From positions 3,791,811 to 3,855,810 of the forward strand of contig OY970262.1 of the NCBI GenBank assembly GCA_963715655.1: DNA of 64,000 nt, given 5' to 3'. The notes below the pieces were generated by a model. That model did no database searches. It was not told the DNA's origin and saw nothing but the letters and a program-made list of their open reading frames with translations. A program made the translations under genes and the position numbers. Shown here in pieces: positions 1 to 9,798 of the stretch; within the stretch, counting starts at the first letter, position 1; each line of letters opens with the position of its first letter. The stretch is from JANQPD01 sp963715655. GTDB lineage: Bacteria; Bacteroidota; Bacteroidia; Flavobacteriales; Schleiferiaceae.

Positions 1-124
1 AATTCCCAGTTAAAAAGTTTTCAACCGCTATAGAACACAAGTAAGTTTAACACAGCCCAATTTACTCGTCATCTTCTTTTACCTTAGAGGAAAAATCAAC
101 ATCCAAACCTCTTAATCTGGTTTC

Positions 125-2155
125 ATGACTGAATTGCCTCAACGGATTACAAATCACATTTTAGAAACAAAATCAAGAAAACATTTTGATCGATACATTC
201 CTGATGAATGGGTTGTCAATGAGTTCAAAACAGATTATGGCACTGACTTAAATGTGGAAGTTGTTCATCGAAACGATGTTTCAGGCATACATTTTTCGGT
301 ACAACTTAAGAGCAAGTTAAAGGAGAAAAACACCAAGTCTATAAATGTAGATGGTATTAAAAGAAGTACTATTAACCGTTGGATGAACAGGTTAGAGCCA
401 ACTTTGATTACTTGCTATGTGGATGAAGAAAAAGAAACCTATTGGACATGGTTCAGTGAACAGATTATTGACCTTACTTCTGAAAAAAAGAAACTAAGAG
501 TTAAAGTACCTCGGAGCAACACGCTTTCAAGCCTGGATTGGAATCATATCATAGCGGACTTAAAACGCATCTATGACCGAAGGCATCTTCTTTTCAATAT
601 GCCTGAAGTCAATTTTGGAGAGTTGACTGATATCGAAAATATTGCTTGGTCGTTTTATCTGTTAGGAAATTATGAAAAGGCTCGGTTTTTTATTCAAGAA
701 GCATTAAATGATCGGGAGTCTGTGGCACTATTGAATGCTTTGGCAATGTGTCATTATGAGTTATTTAATTATTCAGATGCGTTAAAGTGGATTAATAAGG
801 CGTTAAAAGGAAGTTCTGAAAAGAGTATTGAGATATTAAATAGCAAAGCTTGTATACTCATAGAGTATGGGTTACAGCAACAGGATAAGGTAAAAGTGCT
901 TGAGGGGAAACGAATATTAGAGGATGTCCTCACAACAAAAATAACTGAAAATGCCAATACACATTTTAATTATGCGAATGCATTGGTTTTTTTATCGGAG
1001 TTTGAGTTAGCTGAATACGAGTATAAGAAGGCTCTGAGTATAACCCCAAACTATACAGAGGCTTGGAAAAACTTAGGTAGTCTATATAACAAAATGGAAA
1101 AGTACGATAGAGAGCTCGAATGTTATGAAAAAGCACTAACGATTGACCCATTCAAATCAGAAGCTCTTATGAGCAAAGGTGTTACGCTTTTAAAGATTTT
1201 TCAAAACCCTAAAAAAGCACTGCCTTTAATGTTACAGGCCTATGAGCTCAGTAATGATTTCGATAAGAACTTCTTGGCAGGCTACTTCTGGATATCTCAG
1301 GCATACCAAGACTTGAATGAATTTGAAAAAGCTTTAGAATGGACTTTAAAAGGGTTGGAAGTGAACCCTGGAGATGAATACTTACTAAACCAAAAAGCTT
1401 ATCTCTATACGAAAACGTGGAAACACAAACTGAATCACTTACCCGAAGTAAGAGGCTTTTTTGAAGACTATCTGGACACCAAGGACAAAATACCTAACCA
1501 ATTCGTAATCATCCATGAGTTAGCACAAATAAGATCATATCAAAAAGAAGAGTTTGAACATATTTGGACCGAACTCATAGCTCCAAGCGTGTCATGGTTG
1601 AAACTCTTAGACATAAGGGACTTGCATAATATAAGCATGAACAACGAAATGCTCTTAAACAGTGTGCGCACAATTGATAGATACCAAGAATACCGTTATA
1701 ACTTCCCCATAGTAAGGTATCATGCTACTATTTTAGAGAGGCTACCATTCTATACTATAAATTCCACAGTGATAGATTTGTTGAACAGCGTCTTCATGTC
1801 TTCTTTTAACCTTCTCTTTACGGCTATTGATAACATAAAAGAGAGTAATGCTTTTGATTTTCAAGAAGATATAATGGAAGGTGTATTTGAATTTTTAGCT
1901 CTTTCCCTTCCCAAAATCACCAAACAAATATTTGAAGCGGTACAAACGCTAAATGTTAGTGATTTAAAACACAGGTGTTGTCTGTTAATGCCTCACATAT
2001 CGATTATTGAGCTTCGTTCACAACTGGAATACCTTTTACCTCTATTTGGGCTAAAACCAGAGCCGTTGGTGGAGGCGTTTATTGAGCCATCAATCGGTCA
2101 GGTATGGTTTCAATATCTGTTTCTCGCAAGCAGCCAAGAGGTTTCTCCAGATTAA
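125..2155 (+). CDS. DUF4365 domain protein with TPR repeats
   Basis: The N-terminal ~150 residues look like DUF4365. They carry a YGTDLNVEV stretch followed by FSVQLKSK, the spacing expected of a PD-(D/E)XK nuclease-like fold (acidic residue, then Q-x-K). From about residue 165 to 440 there are tandem helix pairs typical of TPRs, for example AWKNLGSLYNKMEKYDRELE followed by CYEKALTIDP. The C-terminal ~200 residues are helical and not recognised. DUF4365 proteins often occur in defence loci, but the activity of this one is not shown by sequence alone. It lies 150 bp upstream of a condensin-like operon on the same strand and may belong to it, or may be an independent neighbour. The first ATG after the upstream AT-rich spacer was used as start. 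Confidence 0.75.
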   Translation: MTELPQRITNHILETKSRKHFDRYIPDEWVVNEFKTDYGTDLNVEVVHRNDVSGIHFSVQLKSKLKEKNTKSINVDGIKRSTINRWMNRLEPTLITCYVDEEKETYWTWFSEQIIDLTSEKKKLRVKVPRSNTLSSLDWNHIIADLKRIYDRRHLLFNMPEVNFGELTDIENIAWSFYLLGNYEKARFFIQEALNDRESVALLNALAMCHYELFNYSDALKWINKALKGSSEKSIEILNSKACILIEYGLQQQDKVKVLEGKRILEDVLTTKITENANTHFNYANALVFLSEFELAEYEYKKALSITPNYTEAWKNLGSLYNKMEKYDRELECYEKALTIDPFKSEALMSKGVTLLKIFQNPKKALPLMLQAYELSNDFDKNFLAGYFWISQAYQDLNEFEKALEWTLKGLEVNPGDEYLLNQKAYLYTKTWKHKLNHLPEVRGFFEDYLDTKDKIPNQFVIIHELAQIRSYQKEEFEHIWTELIAPSVSWLKLLDIRDLHNISMNNEMLLNSVRTIDRYQEYRYNFPIVRYHATILERLPFYTINSTVIDLLNSVFMSSFNLLFTAIDNIKESNAFDFQEDIMEGVFEFLALSLPKITKQIFEAVQTLNVSDLKHRCCLLMPHISIIELRSQLEYLLPLFGLKPEPLVEAFIEPSIGQVWFQYLFLASSQEVSPD

Positions 2156-2305
2156 GGTTAGCTAATTAATGCTTACTTTCAGACACCTGCAAAATATATT
2201 TTGATAATTTAAGTACGATTTAGTAAGTAATATATTCCATATTTTTATCATTTTTACGGTTGTTCTTTATTGAATTTTTCATGATTCTGTTATAACAATT
2301 AGTAC

Positions 2306-3646
2306 ATGGATTCCACACCATTTGATTTCTTTACCGAGATCAAAAAAGAAAACAATTACCAACTCCTTTACCCAGATCGTAAGGTAGGGCTAGCCATAGT
2401 GTGGTTATATCAGCAGACACAAAATGGCACTTTCCCTAATAAAGCATTTAAAGAGGCAGATATTCATAGAGCACTTGGTAGAGTAAATCCTGCGTCCCAA
2501 AGTAAAGCACATAAAGTACCTACTAGCCATTACAATATTATTGTGGCCGAATTGCAAGAGTATTTTTTGAGGTATGACGAAGAGGGCGAAGTTTATCGGT
2601 TTAAAGAATATGGCAGTGAATTTTGCAAACATGCGCTAAACACCCTCAAATCTAATTTTGATCCCACTCAAATTGAAAAAATCTGCATTGATTTAAAAGA
2701 CCATTTGAACAGATGCAACACAGCGGTAGAAGTGCAGGAGTGGCTTGAAATTAAGTTTGACAATTTTAGACCTAACCTCAAGCATCAGATTGATTTTTTG
2801 GACAGGCAAATAGATCAATCGGTATCTGAACTACAACAGAACAAAATTACCGAAGCCAAAGGAAAGGTGTTGGAAACCCTAAAACAGATAAGCGAGCGCT
2901 TTGATACAATACGCACCCACAATAAAGAACTCAGGTCTGCTTTTAGGGAATTTGAACATATTAAAGAATTGCTTCTAAAACGCTCTATGTCCATTGAAGA
3001 CAAATATTTGGGAGACTTAATATTTGAGGCACTCCAATTCTTTCAGGAAATGAAAAAGCTACTTAGCTTGATTGACAATCGGCTGGACAGAATTCAACCC
3101 AAGGTAAAGCAACTTTTCGCTAACCTTAACAAACCCCTCTTCAACACTAAAATAGAACAGTTCTTAAGGTTTTTATTGGAGAATAGCACTCTGGATACGG
3201 AGAAAAAAAAGATGCTAATGTTGCCTGAAGGTATTCCAGACTCACAACTATTCAAAGAAAATCCAAGTTTCACTATCGTAGAGCGAAAAGAGGACCTTTT
3301 TCCTACCAAAGCGAGAAAGAAAAAACACTATACACAAAATACGGTTGCCAAGAAAGAGGCTTTCATGAGTACTAAAGAACGTTTCTTACAGAACGATCAC
3401 GTAGATTACTGGTTTAGTGAGATCAAACGAGATCTGCAGTCGCAGATGAGTGTCAATTTTTCCAAATACTTTTTTGAGGCATTGTCTCAGAGTAATAACG
3501 ATATAGGCTTAGCTGTTGCGCTTACCTACAGAGTATTAAGAGAGTACCCCAATTATGATTGGAAGTTAAATATTAGGCAGGAAATAGACATGAATTTTCA
3601 ACAGGGATCAACTCAATTGTGGAACATGACCATTGAACAGAACTAA
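2306..3646 (+). CDS. Kleisin-like condensin subunit (MksF/JetA-like)
   Basis: This is a 446-residue mostly helical protein. The N-terminal ~110 residues look like a winged-helix region (LLYPDRKVGLAIVWLYQQ). A long helical/coiled middle follows (roughly 140-300, e.g. ITEAKGKVLETLKQISERFD), then a basic linker and a compact C-terminus. Size and order fit the MksF/JetA kleisin that bridges SMC heads in MksBEFG and Wadjet systems. It is the first gene of a tightly packed run; its stop abuts the next start with no gap. Identification rests on architecture and on the partner genes (MksE-like, SMC-like, Toprim) more than on any single motif. It would act on DNA in the cytoplasm as part of a loop-extruding complex. 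Confidence 0.72.
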   Translation: MDSTPFDFFTEIKKENNYQLLYPDRKVGLAIVWLYQQTQNGTFPNKAFKEADIHRALGRVNPASQSKAHKVPTSHYNIIVAELQEYFLRYDEEGEVYRFKEYGSEFCKHALNTLKSNFDPTQIEKICIDLKDHLNRCNTAVEVQEWLEIKFDNFRPNLKHQIDFLDRQIDQSVSELQQNKITEAKGKVLETLKQISERFDTIRTHNKELRSAFREFEHIKELLLKRSMSIEDKYLGDLIFEALQFFQEMKKLLSLIDNRLDRIQPKVKQLFANLNKPLFNTKIEQFLRFLLENSTLDTEKKKMLMLPEGIPDSQLFKENPSFTIVERKEDLFPTKARKKKHYTQNTVAKKEAFMSTKERFLQNDHVDYWFSEIKRDLQSQMSVNFSKYFFEALSQSNNDIGLAVALTYRVLREYPNYDWKLNIRQEIDMNFQQGSTQLWNMTIEQN

Positions 3647-4276
3647 ATGAAAAGTTTAGACTTTTTTAAGCATACTGATGCTCCCGAGCTTTTTGCTAAA
3701 TTGGATTATGCGCTTAAAGATGGTGTCCATATTCAAAAAACACCCTCACAAGCTGTCTTTTTTGAGTTTATAGTTGAAAATGAAGACAGCCTCAATGACT
3801 ACTATCAACAGTTTTACGGAGTCTTTCTTGAACACGGAGGTGAGTCCATTAATAAATACTATTACCTCGATTTTGGTGCTAAATCCAGAGGGAATGTTCC
3901 CGAACAACACAGATACTTCCTACCTAATGAATTTGTTATTGCCGGCTTTCTTATTTACAAGATCATTTATATAGATAACTATGTAGACCTCAGTTCGGTC
4001 GTTAAGCTCCAGAAAATTATTCGGCAGGAATATACTGATTTAAAACCTGGACTGTACCGAACACTGGCTAAAGCTAAAAGAGTAACCCACCCCACCAAAC
4101 TGAATGATAAAACGCTGGATAAAATTATTCACGATGCCTTAAAAGAGTTTTCTAAAATAGGGTGGGTACTATTGGAGAATGATTTCTTCGATATGCTTCC
4201 CGCTTTTCAGCGTATTCTCAAGATATATGGAGATTATATTAATGATCTGGAAAACTGGTTAAAAGAAGAACATTAG
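3647..4276 (+). CDS. Condensin subunit MksE/JetB-like
   Basis: A 209-residue protein starting immediately after the stop of the kleisin-like gene. Length, position between kleisin and SMC, and the helical winged-helix-like composition (FLPNEFVIAGFLIYKIIYID, then a C-terminal FSKIGWVLLEN segment) match MksE/JetB. In this family the protein binds the kleisin and helps clamp DNA. The direct abutment implies translational coupling. No catalytic motif is expected and none is seen. Alternative: another small DNA-binding subunit of a condensin-like complex. Confidence 0.7.
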   Translation: MKSLDFFKHTDAPELFAKLDYALKDGVHIQKTPSQAVFFEFIVENEDSLNDYYQQFYGVFLEHGGESINKYYYLDFGAKSRGNVPEQHRYFLPNEFVIAGFLIYKIIYIDNYVDLSSVVKLQKIIRQEYTDLKPGLYRTLAKAKRVTHPTKLNDKTLDKIIHDALKEFSKIGWVLLENDFFDMLPAFQRILKIYGDYINDLENWLKEEH

Positions 4277-4278
4277 CC

Positions 4279-7200
4279 ATGAAGAAGTTTCCACGCATAT
4301 ACAGCCTCTCTACCCTCGGCCTTATTCACCATCAGGAATTTGACTATAAGTTTCATCCATTAAGGACTGATTTTATAGGTGATAGTGGATCAGGAAAGAG
4401 CATGGTAAGTGATCTTCTCCAATTGATATTCGTAGGGTCTGATATTTTTGAATCAGCAACTAAAGGCACAGACGACAGGAAACCTGCGGGCATGGTGTTG
4501 GAACAACGTCATGGTCGTGGCACACACATAGGCTATGCTTTTCTGAACCTGGAGATCAAAAAAGACCGCTTTATCTGTATAGGTATGTACCTAGAAACTT
4601 CAAGCAGAAACACCCAGCCTTTTATTATACAACGTGGTTACAGTTTAGAGGAACTTACTCCAATGGAACAGTGCCTCAAAGCTGCTGATTTTTTAAAGGG
4701 AGATGATATACTACCTATTGATCAATTAAAAGAGTATATGGAAAGCAAGAGGCTAAATTGCCAGTCATGGATAAAGCCCAGAATATATCTAGAAACCCTT
4801 TTTAAAAATAACATACTTCCTTTAGACCTAGCTGTTAATGACAGTATACTAAAAGATTATGCCCAAATTCTTCAGGCCTTTTCCAGAGGAAAAACACTTG
4901 ATACCCGAAAAAGCGAAAGTTTAAAAGCCTTTCTTTTCGGTGATACCAAGGCTGAAGAAATCCGGGATAAATTTCAAGATGCTGTGAAGGAGCTTCAGTC
5001 CGAAACGAAGGATTATGGCAGAAACAAAGAAGAAATTGATAGAGTAACGGATAAACTGGAAGATTATACCGAATTAAAAAAAAGAAAGGCGGAAAGTGAA
5101 AGGGAGCTAAAAGAGTGGTTGCTTAAAAATGCACTATACACGTACCAACAAGAACAGGAGCAGTTAAAAAACCTAAAGCACAACGTTGCGGTTTATCAAT
5201 CCTGTTGTGATTTGCTGACAAAAGCAAAACTCTGGGCTACTTCTGAACTCCAAAAAATTCAGTCAGAATCTGATCTTTTAGAAGCAAACTTCCAGCAAGC
5301 CGATGCTATATTTAGACAAATTCAACCTGATTTTTCCACACTTGAAAAAGCTCAAAAGATAATTACTGGACTGGATTGTGATATAGAAAAACTAGACGAA
5401 TTGTATGAGCAAAACCGAGCATTACAAGGCCGAAGACAGATTATAAAAAAGGTTAATCAAGAACTAGAAACACAAAAGCTAACTGACTTTTTCCATTCGA
5501 GGAAATGGCCTTACCCTTACATTGATTTTGAACGCTCGGTAACCCAAGAGATAGACAAGTTGAAATCTGAATTAGCCATCAAGAATACCCTGAAGTCATA
5601 TTCCGACCTCTCCAATAAGGATTCTCTAGGTTATTGGGCTTTCAATCTTGGACGGCCACTGGGTTTTGAAGAGGAAAGTGCCCTTATTCATTATCAAAAA
5701 TTACCTAGGATTAAACCAACTAACCATATCAGGTATCTTCCTTCACCGGATGAATTTATGAGTGCCTTGAATGTAATTGAAATGGAAACATTAGGCTTTT
5801 GGATCAATCTCAATGGTATTCGAGAGTTCGTTCCTAATGCCCCAAAGCAGATATTTAACACTACCAATAAGGATGAGATAAAAAAGTACTTTGATTCCTT
5901 TAGCGAACAGTTGGACTTGGACATTAATGAACTCATTCACCAGGTTCAGCAGCTTGAGCAAATCAAAGCAGTTTTTAGTCATTCAGAAAGTCCAAAGAAA
6001 TTTTATGAAACGTTCATAGAAAAAGACAATAAACAGACAGGGGATGAAATTACTGCCCTAAATATAAGTCCCGAAGAATTTCAAAATCATCTAAGATGTC
6101 TCAATAATGCTGCAAAAATTAATCAAGAATACTTTGAAGCAAGTCGAAAGTATAAACAAGCCCTCGAAACCAAAAACTCTTTTTCAAATAAGGGTAATGA
6201 ACTAGGCGAAATCCAAAAACATGCTCAACAGACCGAGAATACCTCTGACCCTTTCTATGACATTATAGAAAAGTTCCAAAACACACATGGTCATTTAAAA
6301 GTAGATACTGACTTTGCACAGCATAGTCACACCGAACTGATTGCTAAGATAATTCGCCATAAAAAAGAAATGGTAGACATGGATTTATTGGCTTTGTCCA
6401 AAGACTATAGTTTAGCACTTGAACTTCGTAACAAAGCTGTGGATCAATATCAAAAAACGACAAATTCACTACTAAACTTTGAGGATTATTCCATTGGAAA
6501 AGATCCCATACCAACGCGCGATAGTTACATAAAAGCAGAAAAGGCGTATACAGAGCATTTCGGCGTTATTATAAAAAAATACTTGAGTTCTGATACCCAC
6601 CGATTTGATACTACCTCTGATTTTCTGGAATTGGGAAAAAATCTATTGCCAGAAGCTTTGCGGGACGAAATTGTTACGGAAGATGATATAATAGAGAAAA
6701 TAAAACATTACCTCACCCAGATAAACGAGAAAAACAGGAAGCTCAGTTCTAGGAAGGTACAGCGAGTATTAGGGATAGTAGAAGAAGTAGAAGACACGGT
6801 TACCAATTATTTAGATATCATCCGCAGGATACGAAACTTCTTTCAGAGCGATGAAAAGCAAATTACTGGAGGTCACAAGGTGAAATTGAAAGAGAGTTAC
6901 TCTACTCGATTTCCAATGAACTGGATCAAAGGCTTTAAAGAGGAAGCGAGTGAACAAATCAATTTATTTTCTTCTGAGCGAACTTCTGACCTTACCGATA
7001 AACTCTCCGTTTTGGTTAGTCTACAGGAAATTATGGCTGAAGCTTATTACAACTGCGGAGGAGTCAGAAGCCCCAAGGTGGATACGGACAAACTGTTAGA
7101 CCCGTGCTCTTATTTTGACCTAGACTTTTCAATGGAATCCGCTAATGGAAGAACCAACATTGGAAGTACTGGGCAGACCTATGCGGCTATCGCCCTATTG

Positions 7201-7491
7201 TGTATCGCCCGTCTCTCCGTTATTGGTCTTAAAGAACATGAAAAACCCAAACCTGGTATACGCTTTATGCCCATAGACGAAGCAGAGGGCTTAGGTTCTA
7301 ATTTTGATCTGCTCTACAAAATTGCCAAAACTCACGATTACCAGATCGTCTCCATGTCAGTTAATCCAGTAGGGCGATTTCAGGAAGGCCAACAATACGT
7401 GTACATGCTGCATAAAAACTCTGATGAAGACGACCCTGTCAACTTCACCCCAATGGCTATTCTGAGCAAATCTGATGTGGACAATGAATAA
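4279..7491 (+). CDS. SMC-like ATPase, MksB/JetC-like
   Basis: This 1070-residue protein has the split ATPase layout of SMC proteins. Walker A GDSGSGKS is at residues 34-41. Long coiled coils follow (about 220-420 and 560-800, rich in E/K/Q), separated by a non-coiled centre that would be the hinge. A signature-like GSTGQ is at 962-966 and a Walker B strand ending IDEAE at about 999-1003. In MksBEFG/Wadjet the protein dimerises and extrudes DNA by ATP hydrolysis. The signature GSTGQ departs from the classic LSGGQ but is compatible with MukB/MksB-type ATPases. The start is 2 nt after the stop of the MksE-like gene. The 3' end overlaps the next gene by 17 nt. Confidence 0.82.
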   Translation: MKKFPRIYSLSTLGLIHHQEFDYKFHPLRTDFIGDSGSGKSMVSDLLQLIFVGSDIFESATKGTDDRKPAGMVLEQRHGRGTHIGYAFLNLEIKKDRFICIGMYLETSSRNTQPFIIQRGYSLEELTPMEQCLKAADFLKGDDILPIDQLKEYMESKRLNCQSWIKPRIYLETLFKNNILPLDLAVNDSILKDYAQILQAFSRGKTLDTRKSESLKAFLFGDTKAEEIRDKFQDAVKELQSETKDYGRNKEEIDRVTDKLEDYTELKKRKAESERELKEWLLKNALYTYQQEQEQLKNLKHNVAVYQSCCDLLTKAKLWATSELQKIQSESDLLEANFQQADAIFRQIQPDFSTLEKAQKIITGLDCDIEKLDELYEQNRALQGRRQIIKKVNQELETQKLTDFFHSRKWPYPYIDFERSVTQEIDKLKSELAIKNTLKSYSDLSNKDSLGYWAFNLGRPLGFEEESALIHYQKLPRIKPTNHIRYLPSPDEFMSALNVIEMETLGFWINLNGIREFVPNAPKQIFNTTNKDEIKKYFDSFSEQLDLDINELIHQVQQLEQIKAVFSHSESPKKFYETFIEKDNKQTGDEITALNISPEEFQNHLRCLNNAAKINQEYFEASRKYKQALETKNSFSNKGNELGEIQKHAQQTENTSDPFYDIIEKFQNTHGHLKVDTDFAQHSHTELIAKIIRHKKEMVDMDLLALSKDYSLALELRNKAVDQYQKTTNSLLNFEDYSIGKDPIPTRDSYIKAEKAYTEHFGVIIKKYLSSDTHRFDTTSDFLELGKNLLPEALRDEIVTEDDIIEKIKHYLTQINEKNRKLSSRKVQRVLGIVEEVEDTVTNYLDIIRRIRNFFQSDEKQITGGHKVKLKESYSTRFPMNWIKGFKEEASEQINLFSSERTSDLTDKLSVLVSLQEIMAEAYYNCGGVRSPKVDTDKLLDPCSYFDLDFSMESANGRTNIGSTGQTYAAIALLCIARLSVIGLKEHEKPKPGIRFMPIDEAEGLGSNFDLLYKIAKTHDYQIVSMSVNPVGRFQEGQQYVYMLHKNSDEDDPVNFTPMAILSKSDVDNE

Positions 7492-8464
7492 AAATCATCC
7501 TTACCATAGAAAACTGGGTTGGCGACACTTTAAGGCTTTGTATGCTTTATACGCTACTGGGAAGACGCGACAAAACATTGGTAAGCACGATTATATCCAA
7601 TACTTGATTTATGAAAAAAAACTTATCAGACCCAAACCCGGCAACCTCAATATATGGGAAGCTCAAAGGGGGTACAAAGATTTTTTCAGAGGTAACCTTT
7701 TGGATAATTATACCCGGTACCAAAACTTTTTTCTAGAAGAAGGCTTGGAAAATGATGCTCGGAAGAACTATTCGGAAGAGGACATCCTGACTTTAATATT
7801 CATCGCTGAACATAGAGAAGCACTTAAAAAAGGCCTCACTACTCAAAGAACATTTTCTACCAATATATTCGATGGTAAAGGCTCCAAATACCTTGAGAAC
7901 CATAATAGTCTAAAAGGTGCGGTGTGCCAACTCTTGTCGATTAATGATTTTCCCGAAAAAGACCCTAAGAACTGGCAATGGCGGTTTGTGGTGGATTGCC
8001 CTAGTCCTGATAGAATCGTATTATGTGAAAATCTGGATCACCTTAAGTTGCCGGACATTGCAAAGGAAAACAACACGGAGCTCTGGTATGTAGGTGGAAA
8101 CAACATTGCTATTATTAACGATATAAGCACCTCGAAACTATTACTTCCTATTTATTATTCTGGTGATTGGGATTTCCACGGATTAAAAATCTACTCTCGT
8201 ATTAAACATAAATTGAAAGAGAAAGGAGCTAACCTGATCCTTTTGACACCTCAACCGGAAAGTCTGCCACTACCAGTAGATTCTCCCCATCATAAGAGTA
8301 AATGGAAAAATAACAAACGTCTTTCAGGCCTTAATCCAAATGATTTTACAGAAGATCAAATTCAGCTTATTGAAAAGCTTATCAAAAAAGATGAATGGCT
8401 GGAAGAAGAAAGATCGGATTTAATTGAATTGTTAGTGTTTAATAAAAAGTTAGAAAAGAACTAA
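7475..8464 (+). CDS. Toprim-domain protein, JetD/MksG-like (DUF2220-type)
   Basis: A 329-residue protein. The N-terminal half has a winged-helix-like segment (HRKLGWRHFKALYALYATGK) and the C-terminal half a Toprim fold. An acidic residue sits in VLCENLDHLK, and the DxD is in YYSGDWDFHGLKIYSRI. These are the metal-binding acids of the Toprim nuclease in JetD, the subunit that cleaves circular plasmid DNA. The gene overlaps the SMC gene by 17 nt from this ATG; an ATG at 7484 (8-nt overlap) is equally plausible. It is slightly shorter than the ~390 residues common for JetD. Its stop overlaps the next start by one base (TAATG), so coupled translation is likely. Confidence 0.78.
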   Translation: MWTMNKNHPYHRKLGWRHFKALYALYATGKTRQNIGKHDYIQYLIYEKKLIRPKPGNLNIWEAQRGYKDFFRGNLLDNYTRYQNFFLEEGLENDARKNYSEEDILTLIFIAEHREALKKGLTTQRTFSTNIFDGKGSKYLENHNSLKGAVCQLLSINDFPEKDPKNWQWRFVVDCPSPDRIVLCENLDHLKLPDIAKENNTELWYVGGNNIAIINDISTSKLLLPIYYSGDWDFHGLKIYSRIKHKLKEKGANLILLTPQPESLPLPVDSPHHKSKWKNNKRLSGLNPNDFTEDQIQLIEKLIKKDEWLEEERSDLIELLVFNKKLEKN

Positions 8465-9468
8465 TGATAGAGTCTATTGAACAAGGGAGAAAAGAAGACG
8501 GTAATCGGTCTATCGCTGATAAAATAATCAAGCGCTTACATGATCTGGGAAAAACCATTCAGCACAACCAAGGGCGTTGGGCTTGGGAGCTTCTGCAAAA
8601 TGCCAAGGATAGTATTGCTGAAAATGATGCTAGAAAAGTTTCAGTACAAATTGAACTTGAGGCCAACCAAATTGAATTTCGTCATAATGGGGCGCATTTT
8701 ACCGAAAAAGATATTAGAGGCTTAATAAATCAGATTTCTTCCAAAGAAATAGAGGAGGTGCACGAGCTGGATATCAAAAAGACAGGACGTTTTGGAACTG
8801 GGTTTCTTACTACCCATTTACTCTCCAAGGTTATTCAAATAAAAGGGATAGTAGAAACGTCTGATAGCTTCCTTTATTCATTTGAATTTCCATTAGATCG
8901 GCAGGCTAAAACTACTACGGAGCTTATTCCAAAAATCGAAAGTTCATGGAGAAATTTTCAGGAGTCCGCCAGAAAAATTGATTTTATTAATCCAGAAGAG
9001 TTTAACACCTCCTTCACTTATCAGCTAGAATCAGCTAGTCAGAAGAATATTGCCAATACGGGTATTAATGAATTTGTGAGTTTACTTCCCTTTGTATTGG
9101 CTTCAATACCAAAAATTGGAAAAGTAGAGATTATTAATAGACTATCGGTAGAGAAAACGATTTATATTAATAAACCCGACACGCATCCCTACATAAAAGA
9201 GGTATCCGTAATCAATAATGACAGGCGTTCGGAAAAACTTATCTTGTACAAGGCAAGTGATAAAGTGAGCATAGGTATTCCTGTAATCAAAACAGATAAT
9301 GGTCATGCGGTTGAGAGTATTAGAGATACACCAAAGCTATTCTGTGATTTTCCCTTAATCGGAACTGAGAGCTTTCATTTTCCAGTTATGATAAATAGTT
9401 TTTATTTTAACCCTTTAACTGAGCGCAATGGAATATGGTTGAGCGATTGTAAGCTCCCCCAAAACTAG
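8464..9468 (+). pseudogene. GHKL/HSP90-type ATPase, 5' part, interrupted by IS
   Basis: Residues 1-328 are genuine and the last six (CKLPQN) come from the inserted element. The ATP-binding Bergerat fold is clear. WELLQNAKDS (E42, N46, D49) is the N-box, FRHNGAHF at 72-79 fills the G1 position, and TGRFGTGF at 107-114 is the glycine-rich lid. This resembles the sacsin/HSP90-like ATPase domains found in several defence proteins. The reading frame runs into the IS at 9448 and stops at 9468. Joining 9447 to 10706 restores the frame into the ORF that ends at 12271, giving an 849-residue protein. As it stands the ATPase domain is separated from its C-terminal part, so the gene is probably inactive. 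Confidence 0.85.
9444..9447. repeat. 4-bp target-site duplication CGAT, left copy of IS copy 1
   Basis: CGAT directly precedes the left IS terminus and is repeated at 10702-10705 directly after the right terminus. A 4-bp duplication is what the IS407 subgroup of IS3 produces. Its intactness shows a simple insertion with no later rearrangement between the two ends. Confidence 0.9.
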
Positions 9469-9508
9469 TACGGTTTAAAAATATAATTTTTAATTTTAAA
9501 CTGTAAAT

Positions 9509-9775
9509 ATGAAAAAGAGCAAATTCACCCCAAACCAGATTGCCAGTATTCTCAAGGAGTTTGAACAAGGCAAAGATGTAGCTACGATTAGCCGAGAGCA
9601 TGGCGTAAGCAAAGCAACATTTTATAAATGGCGGCAACGCTATGGCGGCATGGAAGCTAGTGAGCTAAAGCGCATAAAGAAGCTAGAAGAAGAAAATGCG
9701 AAGCTAAAACGCATGTACACCGATTTAGCTTTAGAGTTAGATATCGCCAAGCACATTATTGAAAAAAAGCTTTAA
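9509..9775 (+). CDS. IS3-family transposase OrfA (HTH)
   Basis: An 88-residue protein. A helix-turn-helix (VATISREHGVSKATFYKWRQ) is followed by a leucine-zipper-like coiled coil (ELKRIKKLEEENAKLKRMY). This is the HTH_Tnp_1 architecture of IS3/IS407 OrfA, which binds the terminal repeats. The last codons contain A_AAA_AAG, a classic slippery heptamer. Ribosomes that slip back one base there leave this frame before its stop and enter the OrfB frame. An identical protein is encoded on the minus strand at 19872-20138. Confidence 0.93.
   Translation: MKKSKFTPNQIASILKEFEQGKDVATISREHGVSKATFYKWRQRYGGMEASELKRIKKLEEENAKLKRMYTDLALELDIAKHIIEKKL
9763..9769 (+). other. Programmed -1 frameshift heptamer A_AAA_AAG
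   Basis: The heptamer is in the OrfA frame (GAA AAA AAG CTT TAA). A -1 slip gives AAA AAG followed by GCT TTA and continues with no stop into the OrfB frame through its ATG at 9799, producing an OrfAB transposase. The mirror site in copy 2 is 19878-19884 on the minus strand. Confidence 0.85.
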
Positions 9776-9798
9776 AGCCTTGCCAAAAGAGAGAAATA

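Noticed and set aside
1..124. Gene fragment at the left edge
   Set aside because: No open frame with recognisable sequence; treated as spacer before the DUF4365 gene.
9407..9637. Minus-strand ORF of 76 codons spanning the left IS end
   Set aside because: It runs antisense to orfA and the host gene, and its analogue in copy 2 is merely the extended copA frame. No protein family.
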